NCBI GenBank assembly: GCA_030694465.1
Contig: JAUXYJ010000062.1
Coordinates: 26,370-90,369 of the forward strand
From: Deltaproteobacteria bacterium
GTDB taxonomy: Bacteria > Myxococcota_A > Polyangia > Polyangiales > Ga0077539
Reading direction: 5' to 3'
DNA length: 64,000 bases
The position numbers and the translations under genes were made by a program. Below the pieces are notes generated by a model. The model did no database searches. It had not been told where the DNA came from and saw only the letters and a list, made by a program, of their open reading frames with translations. Numbering within the stretch: the first letter of the stretch is position 1; each line of letters starts with the position of its first letter. This document shows positions 19,656 to 29,359 of the stretch, one piece after another.

Positions 19656-20288
19656 TTACGTCCCCGAGGGGCCGTTGGCGCCATGCAAAAAGATCTGAAC
19701 GACGGCCTCGAGCACCGTGCGCAAGGACAGTCCATCGGGGTTGGCCGTCCAGCCCACAGACCCAGCGAGCGCGTTGACCAAGAAAAAATCACACAGGATC
19801 TTTGGAGGCAGGGGAGCCTTGAGCTCGCCGCGCTCGGTCGCAATCTCAAAGCGACGCGCCAACGTCGCGCGAACAGGGTCTACTTCGGTGTCGAGTACGC
19901 CCGAGGATCGCGCGCGCAACGCCACGATCGCGGTGTCTGCGAGCAGCCGTGGGTCGGCCTGCCACTCCTGCGCCATCGAGTCACACAGCGCGTTAAGCGA
20001 AGCCATCAGCGAGGCCTCGTTGGGCAACGCCTCAATGGCCTGCGCGTTGCGCGCCTCGACCACATCCAACAGCTCCATCAGCACGTCTTCTTTCGTGGGA
20101 AAATGAAAGTAAAACGTCCCGCGTGACACTCCGGCCATCTTCGCGATGTCGTCGATCTTCGCTTCGGTAAACCCGTCACGTCGAAACACCTTCAGCGAGC
20201 AGTCATAGAGTTTTCGGTGGGTCTCTTCGCGTTGTCTCTCGCGCGTGCCCATCGTCGGGGCCTCGCTCGGTCGTCGGTCGTCGGTCAT
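19656..20288 (-). CDS. TetR/AcrR family regulator
   Basis: N-terminal HTH: KLYDCSLKVFRRDGFTEAKIDDIAKMAGVSRGTFYFHFPTKEDVLMELL. Confidence 0.9.
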   Translation of the reverse strand: MTDDRRPSEAPTMGTRERQREETHRKLYDCSLKVFRRDGFTEAKIDDIAKMAGVSRGTFYFHFPTKEDVLMELLDVVEARNAQAIEALPNEASLMASLNALCDSMAQEWQADPRLLADTAIVALRARSSGVLDTEVDPVRATLARRFEIATERGELKAPLPPKILCDFFLVNALAGSVGWTANPDGLSLRTVLEAVVQIFLHGANGPSGT

Positions 20289-20375
20289 GGCGTTGTTGTG
20301 TGCACGTGTACCGCGTGGACCCTCCCTTTGGCCATGCCTTCGCGACACTGTGTGATGTGCACATTGTGACCGCTG

Positions 20376-21884
20376 GTGTATTTGTACATGCACATCCCCA
20401 TGCGATTCGACGAGTACGTACAACACGACGGTCTTGGTCTGGCAGCGCTGGTCGCCCAAGGTGAGGTGAGCTCCGAAGAGCTCGTGCGCTGCGCGATCGC
20501 GAGGATCGAGGCGGTGGACAAGAGCATTCACGCGGTGATCCACCGGCGATTTGCCCGGGCGATCGACGAGGCCAAACGCAAAGACTACGCCGCGGGGCCC
20601 TTCGCGGGTGTCCCGTTTTTGGTCAAAGATCTCGACGGGACCTTGGCCAACGAGCCCTACAACGCGGGCACCCGCGCGCTCGCGGGCTACATCGCGCCGC
20701 ACGACTCAGAGCTCTTCGCGCGGTTCAAACGCGCGGGCATGGTCATTGTGGGCAAGACCAACACGCCCGAGCTGGGTCTCGTCGCGTTTACCGAGCCCGC
20801 GCTGCATGGGCCCACGCGCAACCCACACAACCAGAGCTACACGCCTGGCGGCAGCAGCGGAGGCTCTGCGGCCGCGGTCGCCGCAGGGATCGTCCCGCTC
20901 GCGCACGCAGGCGACGGTGGCGGGAGCATTCGCATCCCCGCAAGCCACTGCGGTCTCTTTGGTCTCAAGCCCTCGCGAGGCCGCGTCCCGATGGGCCCCG
21001 ACGAGGGCGAGTCTTGGCACGGGTTTGTCTCGCGACTCGTCGTCTCACGCAGCGTGCGGGACTCCGCCGCGATGCTCGACATGGTCCACGGGATGGACGA
21101 GGGCGCGGCCTACACGGCGCCCGCGGTCTCTACGCCGTACCTCTCGTGTATCGAGCGCCCACCGAGCAAGCTCAGGATCGCTTACTCAGCCAAATCGCTG
21201 CTCGGACAGAAGACCCATCACGACAACCGCGCGGCACTCGAAGACGCCATGAAGCTCTGTGCAGACGCCGGACACGACGTGCGTGAGGCGCACCCGAGCT
21301 TCGACGCGGCGGCCGTCCGCGTAGCCTATCTCACCGTGGTTGCGGCGTGCACAGCCAACGCGATCGAAGAGCTCGCCAAGCTCACGGGACGCCCCGCACA
21401 CCCTTCGCTCTATGAGCCCGTGACCTGGTTCTTGGGCCAGGTCGGTCGCACGCTCAGCGCGGCCAAGCTCGAGGCAGCGCGCACGGTGATCGCCAAGACC
21501 ACGCGCGAAATCGGCGCGTTTTTTCGGGACATTGACGTGTTTGCGACGCCCACGTGTGCGCACCCTCCCGCGCGCATCGGGGAGCTCAAGCCCAAGGCCT
21601 GGGAGCTCGCCGGACTGGCCGTCTTGCGCGAAGCGCCGGTCGGAGCCGTGCTCGAAAAGACCTTGTTTGCGCTCGCCGAGGGCAACTTTGAGAAGACGCC
21701 CAACACCATGCTCTTCAACATGACCGGCCAGCCCGCGATGAGCGTCCCGCTCGCGATGAACAGCGAGGGCCTGCCCATCGGGACGCAGTTTGTCTCGCGC
21801 TATGGCGACGAAGCTACGCTCTTGCAGCTCGCCGCACAGCTCGAGCAAGCGCGCCCATGGAGCAACCGCCTCGCGACACTATGA
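20376..21884 (+). CDS. Amidase-signature family enzyme
   Basis: [62 protein letters not shown]. Confidence 0.9.
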   Translation: MYLYMHIPMRFDEYVQHDGLGLAALVAQGEVSSEELVRCAIARIEAVDKSIHAVIHRRFARAIDEAKRKDYAAGPFAGVPFLVKDLDGTLANEPYNAGTRALAGYIAPHDSELFARFKRAGMVIVGKTNTPELGLVAFTEPALHGPTRNPHNQSYTPGGSSGGSAAAVAAGIVPLAHAGDGGGSIRIPASHCGLFGLKPSRGRVPMGPDEGESWHGFVSRLVVSRSVRDSAAMLDMVHGMDEGAAYTAPAVSTPYLSCIERPPSKLRIAYSAKSLLGQKTHHDNRAALEDAMKLCADAGHDVREAHPSFDAAAVRVAYLTVVAACTANAIEELAKLTGRPAHPSLYEPVTWFLGQVGRTLSAAKLEAARTVIAKTTREIGAFFRDIDVFATPTCAHPPARIGELKPKAWELAGLAVLREAPVGAVLEKTLFALAEGNFEKTPNTMLFNMTGQPAMSVPLAMNSEGLPIGTQFVSRYGDEATLLQLAAQLEQARPWSNRLATL

Positions 21885-24800
21885 CTGACAATTCGCTGGG
21901 CCAACGCGTTCATCGCGCCGCGGTGGTCGGTGCCCTCGCGGGCCTCTCCGCGGCGGTTCTCGACTTGGCCAGCACGGTCTTGTGGCTCACCGACAGCACC
22001 GATCGTCTGCGCTTAGCGCTCGCGGTGACCGCGCTCTGTGTGGGCGCGAGCACGCTCGTGGCGGTCGGTATAGTCCTGGTTTTGTCAGCGAATTCACAGG
22101 GTATTCTCGGTCGGTCACAGCGCCTGCGGTGGCTCTTGGGCGCGTCGCTCTTGTCGCTGGGCCCCGCGATCGCGCTCGGGACCTGGCTCTTCGAGGGGGG
22201 CCGCATGCGGAGGCTCGCGGGGCTGGTCTGGCTCCGCCCGCTCGCCATGCTCTCGCTCTTTGTGCTGCAAATTGCATTGTATTTCACACTTCACCGGGTC
22301 CTCGGTTGGCTCCGCGTCGGTGCCAGTGTGCGTGCCCAGCGCGTGGTCGCGGCCCTCGCGGTCCTCGCCGCGATGACCCTGCATGCGATCGACCACCGCG
22401 TGCTCCCGCGGTTGTACGAATACCTCCACACGGTCGTGGGCGCGCTCACGGTGCTCTCGTTGGCGATCGCCTGGCACGCCGTCATCCATACGCCATCGCG
22501 TGCAGTTTCACGGGTGTGTTTGCTCGCCGCGTTGCCTTGGCTCCTCGTGGCGCAGAGCGCCCTTGGGCGCTGGGACAACGTCCGGGCGGAGGTGTTCGCG
22601 ACACACGCGCCGGTCGCGAGGCACGTCGCGATCGTGCTGCAGTTCTTTACGCCCAATGCGCGTTTGTCCCAGGCGTCGAGCGCGCTCGTTGCGGCGAGGC
22701 TCAGCGCACAACGCGCAGCGCAAACCAACCGAACCACGCGTGACGCGAGGCTCGCGCAGACCCTCGGGGCGCACGTGCTGCTGCTCTCGATCGACGCGCT
22801 CCGCGATGACTTCGTGACGCACCAACGAACCCCCGCGATGGCGAGCCTCGCGCGAGAAGGCGTGCGATTTAGGCGGACCTACGCGCAGGCGCCGCACTCG
22901 AGCTACTCGATCTCGACGCTTCACACCGGCGTGTATCTTCACGAGCGCGTGGCCGCAGGACTGAGCGCTGACGCGAAGACCCTGGCGGAGCAATTTGCAC
23001 ACGCGGGCTATCGCACCGTGGGTCTGTACACCGACGGGATTTTCTTTACCGAGGGCGAATCGCTCCGCGCCCTCCGCGACCGACACCTTGGTTTTTCTCG
23101 CTTCGATCACAGCACACGCGACGCCGAAGCCACGACGGACTTGGCCCTCGCCGAGCTCGCCGAGAGCGTGCGTCTGGGCGAACCACCCACCCTGCTGTGG
23201 GCCCACTATTTCGACGCGCACGAGCCCTACCGTGGTGACGGCACGACTCAGCGCGAACGCTATGAGTCCGCGGTGGCCAAGGTCGATCGCGCCATCGCGC
23301 GGTTGCTCTCACACGCGCGGCGCACGCTCACTCGTCCGCTGATCATCGCGCTCACCGCAGACCATGGCGAAGAGTTCGGCGAGCACGGCGGTGTCTACCA
23401 CGGGAGCACGCTCTTTGAAGAGCAGGTCCGTGTCCCTTTGATCATTGTTTCGCCTGCGATTTCACAGGGTGAAGTCACTTCGCCCGTAGGGCTTGTCGAC
23501 CTCGCCCCGACCCTGCTCGCGCTCGCTGGGATCGCCCACCCCAGCGCGAGCCACGGCCGCGACCTGCGCCCGTGGATGCAGCGCGAGACGTCCCCGCCCG
23601 ACGAGGCTGCAACCGAGCCCGTGTTCGCAGCGGTCAACACGCGCGTGATGGCGCTGGTGTACCCCTACAAGCTCGTCGCGGATCTTCGCTGGGGCGTGCG
23701 CGAGCTCTACCAGCTCGACCGCGATCCGCACGAGCGCACCAACCTCGCAGACCAAGAACCCCAGCGTGTGCTCGCGCTCGAGGCAGAGCTCCGCGCGTGG
23801 CTCGCGCGCGTCGCCGAAGGTGCCGCGAGCGACGAAGAGCTCCGTGCACGCATGGGAGATCACACCGTGACCCCTGCGCTCGCGTCGAGGGTGTCGGACC
23901 CACGGCTCTCAAGGGACGAAAGAGAGCGCTCGGTCGAGGCCCTTGGCGCCCTGCACGAGGTCACTACAATCGAGCAATTATTCAGACAAAATCGCGACGG
24001 TGCCCTCGCTCGGTCCCTCGCCCTGGCGCTCGCACGAGAGGGCAGCGCGCTGGGACGACCCCTGGTGCACTTGGCGCTTCAGAGCGACGAACCCGCGGTG
24101 CGCAGCCGCGCAGCCCTCGCGCTCGCAGTCTACGGAGATCCTCTCGCGATCGATGCGCTCGGTGAGCTGTTGAGCCACGGCGATGAGCCCGAGCGACACG
24201 CCGCGATCGCGGGCCTCGCGCTGAGCGGACCGAGCGCACAGAGCGAGCGGGCATTGCTCGCCGCACTCGAGGACGATCACCTGCGATTTCGCGCGGCGAT
24301 GGCATTGGGACAGGTCAGCGGTCTCCGTAGTTTCGCGCGTTTGTTAGACCTCGCACGGCACGACCGAGCGGCCGACGTGCGCGCGTGGGCCGTCGCCGCA
24401 ATGGCGCCCATGACACCGGATCCGCGCGTGCGAGACGCGGTCATCGAGCGCATGCGCAACGACGTCGACGCCCAGACGTTCGCGGCAAGCGTGCTCGCGC
24501 GCTGGGGCGATCGGGCTACCGACGTGCGCGTGTGGGACGCTCGCGAGGGCTCAGGCGTCTGCGCTCGCTCCGAGGACAACGCCCCGTGGATCGCGCTGGG
24601 CGCGAGGGCGTGCGAGCTCTCTCCGCTGCGTACAGCACGCATCCCTTCGCGGGCGGTCAACCCGACTGCGGCGCGCAGATGGCAGGTCTGGCTTCGCGCC
24701 ACGGGCGACACAGCGGTCAGCGTGCATGTCGGCGAAGGCGCTGGCGCGCGCGAGGTCCTGCGCTTCGCGCTCGAGGGCACAATGCACGAGTGGCGCGCGA

Positions 24801-24901
24801 CGATCGAGGGAGCAGACATCGCCCACGCAGCGATCGAAGTGCGCGTGGCCGAACGTGGTCACGCACGCGTGGCGCACCTTGTGATGCTCGCGGCGGAGTA
24901 G
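21881..24901 (+). CDS. Membrane-anchored sulfatase-family hydrolase with C-terminal HEAT-like repeats
   Basis: N-terminal TM segments; VLLLSIDALRDDFV...TPAMASLAREGVRFRRTYAQAPHSSYS; TADHGEEFGEHGGVYHG; C-terminal helical repeats. Confidence 0.8.
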   Translation: MTDNSLGQRVHRAAVVGALAGLSAAVLDLASTVLWLTDSTDRLRLALAVTALCVGASTLVAVGIVLVLSANSQGILGRSQRLRWLLGASLLSLGPAIALGTWLFEGGRMRRLAGLVWLRPLAMLSLFVLQIALYFTLHRVLGWLRVGASVRAQRVVAALAVLAAMTLHAIDHRVLPRLYEYLHTVVGALTVLSLAIAWHAVIHTPSRAVSRVCLLAALPWLLVAQSALGRWDNVRAEVFATHAPVARHVAIVLQFFTPNARLSQASSALVAARLSAQRAAQTNRTTRDARLAQTLGAHVLLLSIDALRDDFVTHQRTPAMASLAREGVRFRRTYAQAPHSSYSISTLHTGVYLHERVAAGLSADAKTLAEQFAHAGYRTVGLYTDGIFFTEGESLRALRDRHLGFSRFDHSTRDAEATTDLALAELAESVRLGEPPTLLWAHYFDAHEPYRGDGTTQRERYESAVAKVDRAIARLLSHARRTLTRPLIIALTADHGEEFGEHGGVYHGSTLFEEQVRVPLIIVSPAISQGEVTSPVGLVDLAPTLLALAGIAHPSASHGRDLRPWMQRETSPPDEAATEPVFAAVNTRVMALVYPYKLVADLRWGVRELYQLDRDPHERTNLADQEPQRVLALEAELRAWLARVAEGAASDEELRARMGDHTVTPALASRVSDPRLSRDERERSVEALGALHEVTTIEQLFRQNRDGALARSLALALAREGSALGRPLVHLALQSDEPAVRSRAALALAVYGDPLAIDALGELLSHGDEPERHAAIAGLALSGPSAQSERALLAALEDDHLRFRAAMALGQVSGLRSFARLLDLARHDRAADVRAWAVAAMAPMTPDPRVRDAVIERMRNDVDAQTFAASVLARWGDRATDVRVWDAREGSGVCARSEDNAPWIALGARACELSPLRTARIPSRAVNPTAARRWQVWLRATGDTAVSVHVGEGAGAREVLRFALEGTMHEWRATIEGADIAHAAIEVRVAERGHARVAHLVMLAAE

Positions 24902-24914
24902 AAAATGCCCCTCA

Positions 24915-24933
24915 AGACTTACACCGTAAGTCT
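24915..24933. terminator. Inverted repeat AGACTTAC-ACC-GTAAGTCT between convergent genes (possible bidirectional terminator)
   Basis: 8-bp stem, 3-nt loop; flanked by gene ends at 24901 (+) and 24940 (-); no T-tract. Confidence 0.4.
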
Positions 24934-24939
24934 GCAGAC

Positions 24940-25815
24940 CTACGGGACGACCTCGAAGTCCATCGGCCCGCGAGGCATAAACTTCGTGCCAAAGAAATAG
25001 CCCACGATTCCCACGACGTTGCGCAAGCGCATCGTGGTGAGGCGACCCGTGGTGGGGTTGATCAAGGGCTGCCCCATACGGTCGGTGAGCGGGCCGATTT
25101 GGGGTGAGAGCTTCATGCCGCCGACCACTGGGATCTCGCCGCGGCCGACATCCGAGGCCGAGGGATTCTCAAGGCTGATCTCACCGGTGAGCGAGACCAA
25201 GACGCCCACGTAGCGGTCGCCGCCTTCGAGGACCTGGGTGACCGTGGCGGGCACAATCACCGGTGTCTGACCTGTGCCGATACGCTCAAGGCTCGCGTTT
25301 GAGAACTCTGGCAGCGTGCGACCATCGAAGGTGCACGGCGCGCGCGGGGGTTGGCAGCATCGCGCGCAGTCAAACTCGTCGTAGCGCCCGCCCGAGACCT
25401 GGAGCGTGTCGCCCAGCAACAAGTGCGTCCCGGTGGGTACGACCGTGGGGTTGAAGAGCTGAATCCCGCACACGTGTCGTCCGTCGGCGAGAGGCGCACA
25501 GCCGTCGAACGCGGGGTCTGTGACGATCTGCTGGACCCACGCGTCTCCGGTGGATCCACGGGGCTCGAGGTAGCGATCGATCGCGGTGACCACAACGTCG
25601 GTCACGTTGACGGTGCCACCTGGTACGGGCCGCGCGGCGCGGTTGGCTTGGCGATACAGGGTGAGATTGTCGCCTCGAGACACGGGCTGGTTGCAGCTCC
25701 GCGTGTCGAGGTTGTCACAGCGCCGATCGGTCAGGGGCGTCGCGCATTGCAAGACTCCCAGTGAGACTGCCGACAAAAGCAAGAGCCAGGGACGAAGCGC
25801 GCGCGAAATAACCAT
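24940..25815 (-). CDS. Secreted lipoprotein, hypothetical
   Basis: Lipobox-like LLLSAVSLGVLQCATP; no recognised domain. Confidence 0.6.
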   Translation of the reverse strand: MVISRALRPWLLLLSAVSLGVLQCATPLTDRRCDNLDTRSCNQPVSRGDNLTLYRQANRAARPVPGGTVNVTDVVVTAIDRYLEPRGSTGDAWVQQIVTDPAFDGCAPLADGRHVCGIQLFNPTVVPTGTHLLLGDTLQVSGGRYDEFDCARCCQPPRAPCTFDGRTLPEFSNASLERIGTGQTPVIVPATVTQVLEGGDRYVGVLVSLTGEISLENPSASDVGRGEIPVVGGMKLSPQIGPLTDRMGQPLINPTTGRLTTMRLRNVVGIVGYFFGTKFMPRGPMDFEVVP

Positions 25816-26022
25816 AGCGACCGTGCCGTTGTAGGTGCCACAGGTGACGGTGGTCACACAAGCGCAGAGCGACGGAGTGACAAGCGCGGTTGACGTGCTG
25901 TGTGGGGCGCGTCTACCTTCCGCGCGCTTCAAGGGCCCCCCCTGAGCGTCGCCTCGCTCGGCGGCGATCGCAGTGGAGTTTGCGCAGTGCGCATCGGGGG
26001 GCTCTTCGTTCGGTGAGTTTCG

Positions 26023-27366
26023 ATGGCAAACGAGTCGCGTGAATCCGGAATGTCCAAGACCTCGAAGGTCTGCCAATCCGTGACTGGGATGAACGATGTC
26101 CTCCCCGCGGAGGCCCCACGGTGGCGCGCGCTTGAGGCAGCGTTTCGTGCGGCCTGCGCACGCTACGGCTTTGGCGAAGTTCGCACCCCGGTGTGCGAGT
26201 ACACCGAGCTATTTACCCGAGGAATCGGCGAAGAGACCGACGTCGTCGCCAAAGAAATGTACTCGTTCGAAGACCGCGGCGGTCACTCGCTGACGCTCCG
26301 CCCCGAGGGCACCGCGAGCGCCGTCCGTGCCTACCTCGAACACACCGTGGGCAACACCGAGCCCGTCGCACGTTGGTACTACGTCGGCCCGATGTTTCGA
26401 GGCGAGCGCCCAGCCAAAGGGCGCTATCGACAGTTTCACCAAGTGGGCGCCGAGGTCTACGGAGACGGCAGCGCAGCGGTCGACGCCGAGCTGATTGATC
26501 TCGCGTACGGGTTTGTTCAATCGCTTGGAATTTCGCAGTGTAAAGTGCGATTGAACTCGCTCGGATCCGGCGACACCAAGCGGCGCTACGCTGCGGCGCT
26601 TCAGGCGTACTACACGCCACTGAGAGACAAGCTCAGCGAAGACAGCCAGCGACGATTGACTGTGAATCCGCTGCGGATTCTTGACTCCAAGTCCCCCGAA
26701 GACGTGGCCCTCCGTGGCGGTGCACCGCACCTGCTGGCGGTGCTCACGGACGAAGACCGCCAGCATTTTGACAAGGTCTGCGCGATCTTGACCCGGCTCG
26801 GGACACCCTTCGAGGTCGACCCTACGATCATCCGTGGGCTTGATTATTACTCGCGCACGATCTTTGAAATCAGCGAGACCTCTGGGCGATTGGGCGCCCA
26901 AGACGCGCTCGGTGGCGGTGGGCGCTACGACACGTTGATCAGTGATTTGGGCGGAAAACCCACTCCGGCCGTTGGCTTCGCGTTCGGGATCGAGCGGCTG
27001 CTCTTGGCCGCCTCGGACGAAGCGCTCCGTGCGGACAGCGCGCCGGTTTGTGCGGTGCTCGCGGTGGACCGAACCGACGCGGATCTCGTGCACGCCGAAG
27101 CCCTCGCGATCGCAAAAGAGCTGCGCTCCCAGGGGCTCTCGGTCGTGGTCGACACGCGTTTTGGCAAGCTCGACAAACAGTTTCGTCACGCCGAACGCGC
27201 AGGCGCGGTGGCCGCGGTGATCGTGGGCAAGCAAGAAATTGATGAACAGACGGTGAAGCTCAAAGACCTCGTGGCCCGCCAAGAGCGAAGTGTCGGGCGC
27301 GACGTGCTCGCCGAAAATGTACGCGCACTCCTGCAAGCTTCTCGCAGCGGGAGCCCCACCGAATGA
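26023..27366 (+). CDS. hisS: Histidyl-tRNA synthetase
   Basis: VTGMNDVLPAEAPRW, SLTLRPEGTASAVRAYLEH, GLDYYSRTIFEI, GGGGRYDTLISDLGGKPTPAVGFAFGIERL. Confidence 0.95.
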   Translation: MANESRESGMSKTSKVCQSVTGMNDVLPAEAPRWRALEAAFRAACARYGFGEVRTPVCEYTELFTRGIGEETDVVAKEMYSFEDRGGHSLTLRPEGTASAVRAYLEHTVGNTEPVARWYYVGPMFRGERPAKGRYRQFHQVGAEVYGDGSAAVDAELIDLAYGFVQSLGISQCKVRLNSLGSGDTKRRYAAALQAYYTPLRDKLSEDSQRRLTVNPLRILDSKSPEDVALRGGAPHLLAVLTDEDRQHFDKVCAILTRLGTPFEVDPTIIRGLDYYSRTIFEISETSGRLGAQDALGGGGRYDTLISDLGGKPTPAVGFAFGIERLLLAASDEALRADSAPVCAVLAVDRTDADLVHAEALAIAKELRSQGLSVVVDTRFGKLDKQFRHAERAGAVAAVIVGKQEIDEQTVKLKDLVARQERSVGRDVLAENVRALLQASRSGSPTE

Positions 27367-29222
27367 ACGAGCGTTCGCTCGCGATCGTATGCGTCGCCCT
27401 TGCCACACTGCTCCCACAGTGGGCCGCGGCGCAGGCTCGCCCGGTCGATCGCCCTGCCGTCCCGCCGCCCGATGGCGAGCCCGAGACGAGCACGCCCACG
27501 GTGCCAGCGGTCCCGCCTGACACGAGCGAGCCCACCGGCACCGACGAGACCGACACGCCCGCGGGCGGTGGCAACGGCGGCGGCGCACCAAGGCCCGCGG
27601 ACGACATCGCAGAGTCGCGAGAGCAGCCGCTGACCGACGAGCAACGCGCGCAGATGGTCACGTCGCTCGGCGAGCTCCCGTCGGGTGTGGATCGCGCGCC
27701 GAGGAGGTTTGTCTTTCCGCCTTACCTCCGCGAGTGGGGCCCCGAGCATGACACCACGGTGTTGTTTCCCCTGTATTTTCGCAGTCGCGTGCGAGAGTCC
27801 CAGTGGCTGTTCATCCCGCCGTATTTTCAGCTCCGCTCGCCCACTGCGAACACCGACGTGGTGTTTCCGTTCTTCTTTCGGTTCAACGGTACGCGCTCGG
27901 ACACAAGCCGATACAGCACCACCGTGATCCCGCCGGTCTGGGTGCACCAGTCCCGCGGTCCAGGGCTCGCGCGCACGAGCGCCTACGGGGCCTTTCCGCT
28001 CTTCAGCTACCACGAGTCGTTTAGTGCCGACGGCAGGCTCGAAGGCGAGCACCTGGTGATCCCTGCGGCGCTCACGTATCACCGCTGGTTTCGCGGTGGT
28101 CAGCACACCATCACCCCATTTTTTCAGTACGTTCGCAGCGGATCAAGCACGACCTGGACCGCCGGTCCCGTCGTCCCGCTCGTCGCGCACCACCACTCGC
28201 CTTCGCTCGACTGGACCCTCGTCTGGCCCCTCGCTTTTTTTCACCGCCACGAGCGAGAGACCAACGCGCGGTTGACCGTCGTAGGCCCCTTCTGGACGAG
28301 CAGCACGCCGACCTCGGTGTCCGTCAATTTCGCCCCGATTTTCTTTCACAGCCACGACCGCACGAGCTCGCGCACGACCGTGCTCCCGCTGTTTCACACC
28401 GAGTGGTCGCGTGAGCACTTTACGCTCATCACGCCGCTCGCGGGCTACACCCGCGTGGGCAACGAGAGCACGCTCATTACGCCGCTCTACCAAAACCACC
28501 GCGGCGCTACACAGCTCGACGCGATCGCGCCGTTTTTCTACTACGGCCGAGACCCACGCCTCGGGACGAGCACGCTGCAGGTGCTCAACTTCGTGCACAA
28601 CCGCCGCCCCACGGGCTACTCGTGGACCTTCTTTCCGCTCATCGGTCGCATCCACGAAGAGGGGCGGTTTGACACGACGATCACACCGCTCTTTGCGCAC
28701 AGCAATAATCAGACGCAGCGATCCACGACGACCTGGGTATTTCCAAATATTCACGTCGAACGCTCTCCTGAGCATCGCGTCGTCAACGTCTACCCATTCT
28801 GGTTCAGCGCCGCCGGCCGCGGATGGCACCACAACGTGTTCTTTCCGTTTGTCTGGGACATCGGAAACCGCACCGAAGGGCGCCAGGTCACCGTCATCGC
28901 GCCGTTCTACGCGCACTCGGGCGACCGCACGGGCTACACCCGCTGGGCGTTTCCGGATGTCTTCTGGTGGCGTCATGGCTCAGGCGAGACCCTCTCGTGG
29001 GGCTACGACATCGCGCCGTTCTTTCAGTACGCCGAGCCTCATCCAGGCGACTACTCATGGACCGTTCTCTACGGCCTAGCGGGTCATCGTCGGCAAGGCA
29101 GCTACGAACAAACGCGTGTGTTTTGGGCCACAATCGATCACTCGGCGCCCCCAGGGACTGTCACGCAACGACGCGCCAGCACGACCGCGCCGCGCACGCG
29201 TGACACGCTGCTCGACCTGTAA
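27363..29222 (+). CDS. Secreted repeat protein of unknown function (repeated aromatic 'xxFPxFF' strands)
   Basis: Signal peptide, Pro/Thr-rich linker, then recurring VLFPLYFR / VVFPFFFR / TITPFFQY / ITPLYQN units. Confidence 0.6.
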   Translation: MNERSLAIVCVALATLLPQWAAAQARPVDRPAVPPPDGEPETSTPTVPAVPPDTSEPTGTDETDTPAGGGNGGGAPRPADDIAESREQPLTDEQRAQMVTSLGELPSGVDRAPRRFVFPPYLREWGPEHDTTVLFPLYFRSRVRESQWLFIPPYFQLRSPTANTDVVFPFFFRFNGTRSDTSRYSTTVIPPVWVHQSRGPGLARTSAYGAFPLFSYHESFSADGRLEGEHLVIPAALTYHRWFRGGQHTITPFFQYVRSGSSTTWTAGPVVPLVAHHHSPSLDWTLVWPLAFFHRHERETNARLTVVGPFWTSSTPTSVSVNFAPIFFHSHDRTSSRTTVLPLFHTEWSREHFTLITPLAGYTRVGNESTLITPLYQNHRGATQLDAIAPFFYYGRDPRLGTSTLQVLNFVHNRRPTGYSWTFFPLIGRIHEEGRFDTTITPLFAHSNNQTQRSTTTWVFPNIHVERSPEHRVVNVYPFWFSAAGRGWHHNVFFPFVWDIGNRTEGRQVTVIAPFYAHSGDRTGYTRWAFPDVFWWRHGSGETLSWGYDIAPFFQYAEPHPGDYSWTVLYGLAGHRRQGSYEQTRVFWATIDHSAPPGTVTQRRASTTAPRTRDTLLDL

Positions 29223-29359
29223 ATTTCCTCAGGGCCTACATCGGCTGCGGGAGAAGTTGCTCCCAGGCCGCGCTCTCAAGAAGTGCACAGAGTTTCCAAG
29301 AGTGTGTCGTTCGTGTGCGTGAACGACGGAGAGTGCGCTAATCTTTGTGACAGATTTCA

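Noticed and set aside
25408-25416. TGTCGCCCA (reverse complement of the TGGGCGACA motif)
   Set aside because: Isolated copy encoding LLLGDTLQV in a lipoprotein, no extended similarity; treated as chance.
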